Source of the DNA: Pycnococcus provasolii
Lineage: Eukaryota > Chlorophyta > Pseudoscourfieldiophyceae > Pseudoscourfieldiales > Pycnococcaceae
NCBI GenBank assembly: GCA_938743325.2
Contig: OW568895.1
Location: 2,501 to 66,500 of the forward strand
Direction of reading: 5' to 3'
DNA: 64,000 nucleotides
Position numbers and translations under genes: made by a program
Shown: positions 8,827 through 17,716 of the stretch, piece after piece
How positions within the stretch are numbered: position 1 is the stretch's first letter
Layout: every line of letters begins with the position of its first letter
Notes under the pieces: generated by a model
Told to the model about the DNA's origin: nothing
The model's database searches: none
Seen by the model: only the letters and a program-made list of their open reading frames with translations

Positions 8827-10713
8827 TTACGGTTCGGCGGGAAGTGCTGCTTCCGCAGCAAACACCGCGCCGGCGAGAAGTGCAAAAACACCAACTGCGT
8901 ACCTGGCGGAACTCGTCGCCGCCATGAGTCCTGGCGACGCAACTTCGGTGTGATTAATGCGCGGCGCATCAATCCATGTAGTTTGTTCATCCACCTGACC
9001 ATGTGCACACCCGGAGACGCACCCGACATGAGATGCTGCCATCGTGGCGCTAGACGTTCGTGCCACCGTTGTTGATGTCGTCGTAGCCGTGCTTGTGGTT
9101 GTCGCCACTGAAGCCTGAGTCGTCGTCGCCGCTGCGGCCACATCCACCGTCGCCGCTGTTGTGGTTGTAGATGTCGTCGTCGTTGCCGCTGTGGTCGTCG
9201 TCGTTGTTGTCGTCGTCGTCGTCGTCGTCGTCGTTGTTGTCGTGGTTTCAAAATACGGTGGTGGTGGTGGGTTCGGTGGTGGTGGTGGGCTTGGCGGTGG
9301 TGGGCTCGGTGGTCGTGGCGGCGGAGGTGGTGGGCGCGGCGGCGTTGGAGGAGGTGGCCGGGGGGAACGCGGAGGAAACGGTGGAGGGGGTGGCGGCGGC
9401 GGCTTCAACCGCGCGGGTGGCGGCGGTGCTTCCGTGACGATGACACGGATGACGTGTCGATCCTGAACTGTGACCCAAACGCGTTCGCCGTCTGCACGAA
9501 CCGCGACGCCGCCGTCGTTCGTGTACACCTCGCGTTCCGCAGCCGAGTCTTGCACATGCACGGTCGTAACGTTGCGAATGTTAGGCTCGATCACGCGCAC
9601 CTTGTCGATGTACTTGGTATTGCGCCCAGGTTCTGACACGAATACGAGCACGGGATTTTCATCCGAGTTGTTTCCCTTGACGCTCATCGACGAAATGCCG
9701 TTGAAACGCGACTCGAGGGCAAACCCGTCACGATCGTCGTTCCCTCGCGAGCAGTTTTTGCTGTCGGGGGGAGTGCACCCGCCAGCGAACAGCGTAACTT
9801 TGAGCGTGCCGATGTCAACTTTTCTCACGACGGCGCCACTCGACAACGACCCAGTGGGCTCGTCGCCAACAAGCAAGGTATTTGGCATGAACGGCACGAT
9901 GATGAGCGCTTTGGGCGACCAGAAATGGCCAACGCCAACAAGGTCGGTCACCTGGTTCGTAAGGAGGTGAATAGCGCGAACCATTGCGTTGTCCGAGTCA
10001 GCGACAAAGAGGAACCTGCCGTTATCGCTCTCAGCAACACTTTTCGGGCTCGAAAACCGTGCAACAGTCAGCGCATCGCCGTTCGCATATCCCGCGGCGG
10101 CGGCACCACCTGTTCCGACGCCACCTGCAACGGTCGTCACGGAAACGCCCTTCGACGCATCCTTTCCATCGTACTTCACGGCACGGATCGCGTGGTTGCC
10201 TCTGTCTGCAACATACAGCGTCTTTCCGTCTTTACTGACGTGTAGACTCCACGGATCGTTGAAGAGCGCGGCTGCGCCGTCCCCGTCGCGGAACCCGGAC
10301 GTGCACACGCTGAACGGCTTGCACTCTCCCGGTTTGCCGCACGCGTCGTAGGGCACACAGGTGCCACTTCCGGCCATCGTGATCGACCCGCCTGTGTTGT
10401 ACGTACGCGCGAGCACCGCGCGTATGACGTGGTTGTACGAGTCGGCAACGAAGAGGTACGTCTCGTCCTTCGAGAGCGCCAACCCCTTCGGGCCGTTGAA
10501 GGTTGTCTTGTACCCCTTCTCTCCGTTGAGCAGCGATCCTTTGTACCCCGGCGTGCAGCAGTCCTCGTCGTCCGCGGATATTTTGTACGGCGGATATCCA
10601 CCCGCGAGTTGCTCCACCTTGCCAGTCTGCCAGCGCGGGAACGTGCACGCGCGTGCCGCTACGGCGGCTAGTGCCCAGAGGAGAAGGCGGAACGTCGCGT
10701 TGTTCGTGGACAT
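8827..10713 (-). CDS. Secreted NHL-repeat beta-propeller protein with hydroxyproline-rich stalk
   Basis: From the ATG at 10713 (MSTNNATFRLLLWALAAVAA) there is a signal peptide, then NHL-type propeller repeats up to about residue 430. These repeats recur as GLALSKDETYLFVADSYNH, SLHVSKDGKTLYVADRGNH and SVAESDNGRFLFVADSDNA. A Pro-rich segment with SPPPP-type motifs resembles extensin or pherophorin stalks, and is followed by a long poly-Thr tract. The protein ends in a hydrophobic tail (GVFALLAGAVFAAEAALP), consistent with a GPI-anchor signal. It is probably an algal cell-surface or wall glycoprotein. A second in-frame ATG lies at 10728. The Pro and Thr regions are simple-sequence DNA and are likely length-variable. 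Confidence 0.8.
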   Translation of the reverse strand: MSTNNATFRLLLWALAAVAARACTFPRWQTGKVEQLAGGYPPYKISADDEDCCTPGYKGSLLNGEKGYKTTFNGPKGLALSKDETYLFVADSYNHVIRAVLARTYNTGGSITMAGSGTCVPYDACGKPGECKPFSVCTSGFRDGDGAAALFNDPWSLHVSKDGKTLYVADRGNHAIRAVKYDGKDASKGVSVTTVAGGVGTGGAAAAGYANGDALTVARFSSPKSVAESDNGRFLFVADSDNAMVRAIHLLTNQVTDLVGVGHFWSPKALIIVPFMPNTLLVGDEPTGSLSSGAVVRKVDIGTLKVTLFAGGCTPPDSKNCSRGNDDRDGFALESRFNGISSMSVKGNNSDENPVLVFVSEPGRNTKYIDKVRVIEPNIRNVTTVHVQDSAAEREVYTNDGGVAVRADGERVWVTVQDRHVIRVIVTEAPPPPARLKPPPPPPPPFPPRSPRPPPPTPPRPPPPPPRPPSPPPPSPPPPPNPPPPPYFETTTTTTTTTTTTTTTTTTTAATTTTSTTTTAATVDVAAAATTTQASVATTTSTATTTSTTVARTSSATMAASHVGCVSGCAHGQVDEQTTWIDAPRINHTEVASPGLMAATSSARYAVGVFALLAGAVFAAEAALPAEP

Positions 10714-11570
10714 CGCGCCAAACTCCAAGCTAAACTCCGTTGTAAGGGTCGGCCGCCCGGGGAGGTTTGGCGCGGCGTCTGGAGAGCTCGAGGGACGTCT
10801 GGGGTGGTGTTGCTAGTCAACACGCGTCCGAAGCCGAAGCACGGGGAACGGACAAGGTTTCGCCGCACGGAGGCCTGCAGGGTGGACGTTCCCTGATGGG
10901 TTAAGCTGTGATCTCACGTCTCTCGACAAAAAAAGCAGCGTGCCCTACCGACTCCCCTCTGCCGACTCCTGCAGCCCTTGCAGTGGGAAGCGGGCAGGTT
11001 CTCTCTCTCTGACTCTCTGACACTCTCTCGCTCCCGCATGGCTTGTGTTGTGGCTGATCACGTGATGTAATCTTTCGGTCTATGATAAAGTTACCATGAA
11101 GGCCTGAAGTCGCGACGTCGAGTGGTCGAGGTGCCGTCGAGCACGAAGAGCAGAAAGAAAGAAAGAGAAAGACGGCCCCCTTTTTTCCCCTCCCTTCCCC
11201 TTCCCCTCGGGTCATTATTAGGGCATCAGCTGATCAAAAAACACCTTCATGATGAGACCTGTAGTAGGAATAATCAGCGTGTTCCTTCCCCTCCTCCCCT
11301 CCCCCTCCCAGTGCACACGCGCACGACAAGACACAAAAACTAAATAAGCCGACGCCTGCGCCTCGCACCTTGGTGGCCAGCGCGTGCAAGGCAGCTCAGG
11401 CGACTCTCGCGTTCGCAACGTGTGCAGTATACACGTGCAAAGACATCCACTCATTTCTCACAGAAGAAAGAGCCATCGTTACCTCACCTTAACTCGGTGA
11501 AGGGGAAGGTGAGGTGGCGTTTTTTTCCCACCATTCATTAGGCGAAAAGTCATATCATACGCAGAAAACC
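10714..11570. other. Divergent promoter region with hairpin
   Basis: This spacer of about 860 bp separates the NHL gene (minus) and the ANTH gene (plus). It contains pyrimidine-rich and purine-rich runs and a perfect 10-bp hairpin at 11481-11490/11506-11515 (ACCTCACCTT and AAGGTGAGGT), which would fall 56 bases before the ANTH start codon. No coding potential was recognised. Confidence 0.5.
11481..11515 (+). promoter_or_regulatory. Perfect hairpin upstream of ANTH start codon
   Basis: ACCTCACCTT (11481-11490) pairs perfectly with AAGGTGAGGT (11506-11515) around a 15-nt loop. It is followed by a T-run. If transcribed it would be a stable element in the 5' UTR. The function is unknown. Confidence 0.5.
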
Positions 11571-13314
11571 ATGGTGTTTGGAAACCGCTCCCTCGTCGAC
11601 AATGCCGCTGTAGCCATGGCGTCCATGTCCATGAACAGCGACTACAAGGAAACGAACGTTGCCATCGTCAAGGCGACTGACCATACCGAGGGTGCGCCTA
11701 AGGAAAAACACGTGCAAAGTACGTCATCAAATATCAGCGGCGCACCTTAGAAAACGCACGCAACGACACGTGAAAACTCACAGCCGCACACACGCTCACC
11801 ACTCTAAACAAACAAACAAACAAACACAATTCACAGGTATCGTGGCTGCGTGCGGCGGACCAGGACCGCCGCCTGCGGGCATGGAGGCGGGGCCGGTGTA
11901 CGTTGCCAAGGAGCTCGCGAAGCGTGCGGCGGAATCCGACTCATATGTCGTGGCTTGCAAGGCGCTCGTTTGCCTGCACCGCATCGCTCTAGAGTGCCCC
12001 AAGCGTGCGAATAAGGCTGTTCACGACGTCGGCGCAAAGAACAACTACGGACTCACTCACTTTAAGGATGAAACGAGCCCGAACACGATCGAGCTGTCGG
12101 GTTGGGTTCGCACGTATGCGGCGTACGTCGAAGAACGCACGGCTGTCACCGATGACCTGGCGTTTGACATGCACCAGGATGGCGAAGCGGCGATAGCCAA
12201 GTGTCGCGACATGCCGCCAAAGGATGTCCTGAAGTACCTAGCTTCCGTGCAGCGCCTCATCTCTCGGCTCGTCGCGCTCACACCGGAGGGTCCCGACGTG
12301 CAGAAGTGCACGACAGCCGGCTCGGCGCTGAAGCTGGCGCTCCAGGAGAGTCGAAGCATACTCTGCTGCGCGAACGTGCTTGTCATGAACCTAGTCGACC
12401 GTTTCTTCGAGATGAGTCGTAGCGACGCCAAGGAAGGACTTCAGCTGTACAAGGCGCACTGTCGGCAGCTTGAAGCGGTGACGCGGCTCTACGACCGCGC
12501 GAAGCTCAACCTGACAACCAACGACCTGAACCTGCCTGACTTCGAGCAGCCGCCGAAGAGCTTTCTCTCGAGTCTCGAGGAGTACGTCGCCAACGCGCCA
12601 CGGAGCACGGACGGAGTCACGCCACCGGGCAGCACAAACAACGGTTCCCCGGCGATGGGCGGCGCAATCCTTGACGTGGGAGCGGCTGCATCACCCGCGG
12701 GAGCAGCGGCGGGTTTCGGATTCTCCGCATCTCCCGCGGCGGCACAGCCGGCGCGCCTGAGCACGGAAGCTGCGCTCGCAGAGCTCATGGTACCATCACC
12801 GGTGGCCACATCCGCCGCCACCACATCCGTTGCAGCGGACCCGTTTTCAGCAAGCGACGGGTTCGGCGCGACACCGGAGGTAAGTTCGAGCGCTCCTAAG
12901 GTGAAGGCGATGGCTCCGGGCATGCCCGCGGTGAACCCTGCCGCACCTCATCCGACACAACTTCTGCAGCAAATGCAGGTGGGTGGCGTGCAATCGACGG
13001 GTGCACTTCCAGAGGCTGTATTTGCAAACTCGCCTTCGCCCCAGGGGATGATGGGCGGTGCGCGCCCGATGGCCGCGCCACCGATGATGGGTGGCATGGC
13101 TCCTATGCAACAACCCATGATGCAGCCGATGATGGGCGGAGTTCCCGGGATGCAGCAGCCGGGCATGGGCGCCATGGGAGGCATGCCACCGCCAGCTAAC
13201 GCATCCAATCCATTCGCACAGCAGTCGTCGTTTGGTGGCGCTGTTGGTGCACCGAACCAACCTCCCGCAGGCACAGTGCTTGTGAGGCGGGACAGCGACT
13301 TCATTAAGTGGTAA
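11571..13314 (+). CDS. AP180/CALM-like clathrin adaptor (ANTH domain), two exons
   Basis: Exon 1 is 11571-11718, the intron 11719-11836 (GTACGT..ACAG), and exon 2 11837-13314, giving 541 residues. The ANTH domain starts with DYKETNVAIVKATDHTEGAP in exon 1, which carries the lysine-rich PtdIns(4,5)P2-binding motif (KATDH..PKEKHV). It continues into exon 2 with WVRTYAAYVEER. The C-terminal half is Ala/Pro/Met/Gly-rich and carries DPF and NPF motifs (ADPFSAS, SNPFAQQ) that bind AP-2 ear and EH domains. It should recruit clathrin at the plasma membrane or TGN. Splicing restores a continuous domain (HVQ-S-IVAACGG), which supports the intron call. Confidence 0.88.
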
Positions 13315-13520
13315 GCTGTCCAAGTACGCACGGTTCCCTTTTGTGCATAATCATTTTCCTTTCCAAACAGAGGAAGATCACGCAAACATAGAAACGAAAA
13401 AGAAGGGTGTTTTGTGTTGTTTGTGTGATTTGAAAGAAAAAACAAAAAGAAAACATTTTTTCATCTCAACGTGTCGTTGTCAAAGTTTGTTACATATGCA
13501 AACAGCTCAAAATCTTCTCA

Positions 13521-14342
13521 TCACACACCGCCCACGGGATTGTTCTGCATCGTCGCTCGATCAGACGGGGATAAGTGCGCGAACATCGGATGGCAGTCGA
13601 TGACACCATCTCGCAACGCAGTAATCACAGTCACGTCGTTGAAGATGATCCATAGCCCGACAAATATCGTGATTACGTTGAACGGCATGAACGTCCAGTG
13701 AAGACACATGACCAACGCTAGGGGAACGCTCACGCAAACCGTGATGATAGCCGTTTGGCGCAGCGGAAGTTTCGCCCACAGAAGTATGTCAACCAGTATT
13801 CGTCCGCCATCCAGCGGGTGAGCCGGCACGAGCAGGTTGAATATCATCAGCGCGAGGTTGATTGAAGTTGCCGTGGCAAAAAATATGACAAGATACGAGT
13901 TTGTCACGGGGAAGAGCGAAGCGTTGCCACCTGTGGAGATGAGCAGCATGAAGAACCATAGCAGGCACATAGGAACGTGAGTGAGTGGTCCAGCGAATGC
14001 AACCCATAGGTCGGCTTTTGGCCCGGCGTCGTGCGAGATGTACGCGAGTCCTCCGAGCGGCCAGAGAAGGATGTGGTGGCAGACGCCACCTTGACGCCGA
14101 CACGCCAGCGCGTGTCCGAGCTCGTGCACGAGCACCGTGCCAAAGAGGAGCGGTCCGTAGACGATGATTCGAAATATGATGCCAGGCGCTGACCAGTCCG
14201 ACGACGAGACGGTGGCGAAGACGAGCAGTATGACCATGAAGTGCGACATGTAGACGTCGATGTCGAAGATCGAAAACACCTTCGTCGCGCGCTGCAGGTG
14301 GGGCGGCACTTCGAGCTCAGACGCCGGAGACGGGGACGACAT
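13521..14342 (-). CDS. M50 (site-2 protease-like) membrane metalloprotease
   Basis: This 273-residue protein has about six hydrophobic helices. The zinc-binding motif HELGH lies at 73-77, and the second ligand motif, HPLDGGR, at 175-181 with the Asp at 178. These are the catalytic signatures of M50 intramembrane proteases. PDZ and CBS domains are absent. The short form with an N-terminal HELGH helix resembles the bacterial and cyanobacterial S2P group. Residues 1-20 do not look like a plastid transit peptide, so localisation is open. The gene lies 80 bp downstream of a telomere-like array that is part of its promoter. Confidence 0.85.
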   Translation of the reverse strand: MSSPSPASELEVPPHLQRATKVFSIFDIDVYMSHFMVILLVFATVSSSDWSAPGIIFRIIVYGPLLFGTVLVHELGHALACRRQGGVCHHILLWPLGGLAYISHDAGPKADLWVAFAGPLTHVPMCLLWFFMLLISTGGNASLFPVTNSYLVIFFATATSINLALMIFNLLVPAHPLDGGRILVDILLWAKLPLRQTAIITVCVSVPLALVMCLHWTFMPFNVITIFVGLWIIFNDVTVITALRDGVIDCHPMFAHLSPSDRATMQNNPVGGV

Positions 14343-14422
14343 GGCAGCCAGCAGGAGAATATGAGAAATGGCGCGTGAAGGGACAAGGAAATCGGTGAAC
14401 CTTCCGTAACCCTAAGCGCGAG

Positions 14423-14441
14423 CCCTAACCCTAACCCTAAC
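14423..14441 (+). repeat. Telomere-like CCCTAA array (3 units)
   Basis: Three perfect CCCTAA units lie 80 bp upstream of the M50 start codon and read TTAGGG on the coding strand. Confidence 0.9.
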
Positions 14442-14540
14442 GCACGACCTCAAAAGGGGATTGCTTTGAGGAGGAGGGAACGGACGACCTTCCAGTTTTT
14501 TACTTTTGGCTCTCGGCGTGCGCGCGTATCGCCTTCTCTA

Positions 14541-15602
14541 CTACGAGCAGCACTTGCTCTTCGACTTGGACGCACTCGAGCTGTCGTCGCCGCCGCCGGG
14601 CGTGATGGCAATCGTGTTTCCCTTCGGAACCGACGCGCTCGGACCCTCCTCGCTCGCCATACGGTTCTTGCTCACTATGCCGTAAATCTCCTCCAAAATC
14701 TGCTTGAAGCTCAGCTCCACGTTCGTTGACTCAAGCGCAGACGTCTCAATGAAGGATAAACCCTCCTTCTCGCAAAATGCAGCCGCCTCCTCGGTGCTCA
14801 CCGCGCGCAGGTGCCTCAGATCGCTCTTATTTCCCACGAGCATGATGACAATATTCGCATCCGCGTGGTCCCGCAACTCCTTCAACCACCTCTCCACGTT
14901 CTCAAACGTCACCGTCTTGGTGATATCGTACACAAGCAGCGCGCCCACCGCGCCACGGTAGTAAGCGCTTGTGATTGCGCGGTACCGTTCTTGGCCAGCC
15001 TGTGGTTTGGTTTTGGTATGGTTGGTTGTCAGTTCATCCGGAGGTGCAAGTGGGCAGGGAATTGGTAGACGTGTGCTACGTACGGTATCCCAAATCTGTG
15101 CCTTGATTGTCTTCCCGTCAATGGGCAGGCTCCTCGTCGCAAACTCGACGCCGATGGTGCTCTTGCTCTCTAGGCAGAACTCGTTTCGCGTAAAGCGCGA
15201 CAGGAGGTTACTCTTGCCGACGCCGCTGTCCCCGATCAGAACCACCTTGAACAGGTAGTCATAGCTGCGCGTGTGGAATACGTGTGCGTTTTGTTGTTGT
15301 TTGTTTGGGGGAGGGTGGCCACGAGTCAGTGTGTTGTTTTCTGTCGTCATTTCCAACCGCCATGCACACCACACTATGCTTTCACACACCACCCCGTCCC
15401 GTCGCTTTCATCCACCATACCACCTAACCGCTGTTTCCCTACCAGCAGAGCCACGAACGCAGAGACGCAAACAATCACAGCCACGAACACAAGCAACCAC
15501 GAGACAACATGACAACGACACGACCCGTAGTTTCCCGTGACCGTCCCCCACCCAAGGCACCGGTCGCCCGCGCACGTACTCGTCGTCCGGCTTGGAGCCC
15601 AT
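14541..15602 (-). CDS. RAB11: Rab11/RabA small GTPase, three exons
   Basis: Exons are 15602-15580, 15264-15084 and 14999-14541, with introns 15579-15265 and 15083-15000, all GT..AG. The spliced product is 220 residues. It contains the P-loop GDSGVGKS (19-26), switch [10 protein letters not shown], switch [21 protein letters not shown] and ETSAL, and the Rab11 signature [19 protein letters not shown]. The C-terminus ends KSKCCS, carrying the prenylated double cysteine. Rab11 proteins direct recycling-endosome and TGN-to-surface traffic. The continuous unspliced frame would insert extra residues into switch II, so intron removal is required. The tiny first exon (23 nt) is inferred from the need for MGSKPDD-D-YDYLF. 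Confidence 0.92.
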
Positions 15603-15867
15603 GGCCTACGATAGCGTTTTGGTGTTGGATTAGCAGCTGCTTGGAGGGGGAGAGGAGAGGAGTGGAGAGGGGAGGGGCGAGGCGACGCGGAGAGGAGGAG
15701 GAGGAGGGTTTGGGTTCCGTATTCTTCTTCTCTTATTGGAATCTTTCGCATCCCGTGTTCGGGGTTAGGCATTCCTACCCCATGTGGGGGGATTCTTTGG
15801 TGGGTTTTCTCTTCCCCCTCCCTGAGCCCTCCTCCTCTCAGGACTGACTCGGAAGTCGGAACTCGTC

Positions 15868-16065
15868 ATGCCGCTGAGCCACTACTACTGCAAGGACGCG
15901 TACGAGGCGTCGATGAAGTGCCTCGAGACCAACGGCTACGACCTCGCCAAGTGCAAGCACATGCAGGACCTGTACAAACAGTGCAAGAAGCAGGAGGTGG
16001 AAACAAGAGAAACGCGAAGGAAAGAGGCGGCGGCGACGACGACGACGCACGCATCCAAGGTATGA
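15868..16065 (+). CDS. Twin-CX9C (CHCH) protein, Cox23/CHCHD7-like
   Basis: This 65-residue protein carries two exact CX9C motifs, CKDAYEASMKC (residues 8-18) and CKHMQDLYKQC (residues 29-39), with the CLETNGYDLAKC linker typical of Cox23/CHCHD7. Such proteins are imported through the Mia40 disulfide relay into the mitochondrial intermembrane space and support cytochrome oxidase or ribosome assembly. The short size is typical. The last codons are AAG GTA TGA; an AAG|GTATGA splice donor cannot be excluded, which would alter only the tail. Confidence 0.8.
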   Translation: MPLSHYYCKDAYEASMKCLETNGYDLAKCKHMQDLYKQCKKQEVETRETRRKEAAATTTTHASKV

Positions 16066-16276
16066 ACGAACACTCGATTTCGTGCAACTGTGTATCATTC
16101 CATTCTTATTTCTCCGCTTTCTTTTCTTGGTCGTCGAATTAACGTTATGCATCGTCCTGAGACGTCAAGGAGAGAACGCGCAGACTTTGAAACGTAAGCA
16201 TGTAAATATGAAAATTAAAAAAAAAAAACGCGACTCGTCCGTTTCTTCCGTGATGATTGAGAGAAAAAAGCGCGGG

Positions 16277-16880
16277 CTAAAAGCCACGGAACGGATCAGG
16301 CTTGCGCTGTCCAGCGCCGCCGCGGTAGAGCTCGCGTTTGTAGAAGCCGCCGGCGAAAACAGGTTCCGGCGGCTTGGGACGCCAGTAGTCGTGCACCGTT
16401 TTCGGCGCCTCCTTTTCCACTGGCGCACCCTTCCGCCGCCGTTCCTCCTCCGCTTGTCTTGCGGATGCCGCCTCAGCCGCCTCGGCTTCCTTTCGCTTGA
16501 GTGCAGCCTCGCGCGCCTTCGCCTTCTCCGCTTCGTCAGTCGACGTTCCCTCCTCCGAGTCGCTCGAGTTGGGTGAAGGCGTATCTACCGCTTCGTCCTT
16601 CTCAGGCTGAGACTGCAAGGTGCGACTCGCACGTTGCAAGTCGTCGTCTTGCTCACCAGTGCTTTCGTCGACAGGCTGTTCGCTAATATCCGCAAGCCGT
16701 TCTTTTGCACGTGGCTGCATTTTGTGCGTCGCGGCTCCCACGCTGGCCGCACCCGCTTGTCCTCCCGCAAACCCCGCCATCATCGCCTCCGCCTTCGCCT
16801 TAAGACCGCCATCCTCTTGCTCCTCCTCCTCCTCGTCCTCCTCCTCCTCCTCCTCGTCCTCCTCCTCTTCGTCGTCGCCG

Positions 16881-16912
<32 letters not shown>

Positions 16913-17098
16913 CTCGTTCGTTTCTTTGCTGGAGTCCACCTCCCTCTCCGCCGCCTCGAGGATATCGTACTCTTCGTCCGTCAACGCGGAGTCGGACGTC
17001 TGTGCGCTTACGAGCACGCCTGAGTTCGAGTTCGTGGTTATGGATAGCGCGAGCACGAAGGCGAGCAGCAGGAGGGTCGCATATGTTCGCAGGCGCAT
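16277..17098 (-). CDS. Secretory acidic low-complexity protein of unknown function
   Basis: Starting at the ATG at 17098 gives 273 residues: a signal peptide or anchor (MRLRTYATLLLLAFVLALSI), then a DEEYDILEAAEREVDSSKE segment and a long Asp/Glu run (about residues 68-95). An Ala/Lys/Glu-rich helical stretch follows, and a basic C-terminus contains DYWRPKPPEPVFAGGFYKRE. The ORF extends upstream to 17275, but those residues are Pro/Ser repeats from a purine-rich promoter, so the later start is preferred. It may be a luminal calcium-binding or chaperone-type protein, but no domain is recognised. Confidence 0.65.
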
Positions 17099-17716
17099 GC
17101 TGGCGGGCACACGTGAGTGCAAGGGTGGCGTAGCGGTTGGGCAGGTAAATGTCGGTAGGTAGGTGGCCGAGGGGAGGTGGGCGAGTGATGAGGAGGGGGA
17201 GGGAGAGAGAGGAGAGAGAGAGAGAGAGGGCAGGAGAGGGGGCGGAGGGGGAGGGGAGGGGGGGAGGGGGAGCACCGCACCACCTCAGCAGAGCAAATGC
17301 AAAGAGGGGACGACGAACAAAGAATCCCATTTTGGGGGTTACGGTAGAACTCCGAGGCCAGGATGCGATTCATTTTCGGGGTTGGATGATATGCTCTCAA
17401 GGTAACCCTAACCCTAACCCTAACCCTAACCCTCGAGACCCTCACCCGGTTTGCCTCCCTCCTCCCCGGCCCCAGTTGTCACGCACCCCGCGACCCTCCC
17501 CAAACGCGCTCGCATGTCTCGTCGTATACTGCTCGCCTCCTAGCACGCGTAAATAAATAACTCAGATGTGTGCATTGCCAGTGCAATCAACGCACACGCC
17601 GCTCGCCGTCTCTGACTTGCACATACTCGCGAGGTCATACGCTGCTGGCGGCGCGCGGCGCACAAGGAAGGATATAAGTGCGCACGGCGATGTTGATTGC
17701 TGCGACAACGAACAAG
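17099..17716. other. Divergent promoter region with GA tract and telomere-like array
   Basis: This 618-bp spacer contains a G/A-rich block at about 17160-17272 and a five-unit CCCTAA array at 17403-17433. It also has TTGCCAG/AATCAACGC-type sequence before the protease gene, and no gene was recognised. Confidence 0.5.
17403..17433 (+). repeat. Telomere-like CCCTAA array (about 5 units)
   Basis: Uninterrupted CCCTAA units lie midway between two divergent genes, about 305 bp from one start and about 285 bp from the other. Confidence 0.9.

Noticed and set aside
16082-16576. Possible second exon of the twin-CX9C gene
   Set aside because: The terminal AAG|GTATGA could be a donor, but the downstream frame overlaps the opposite gene and adds only Lys-rich sequence; the single-exon form already matches the family.
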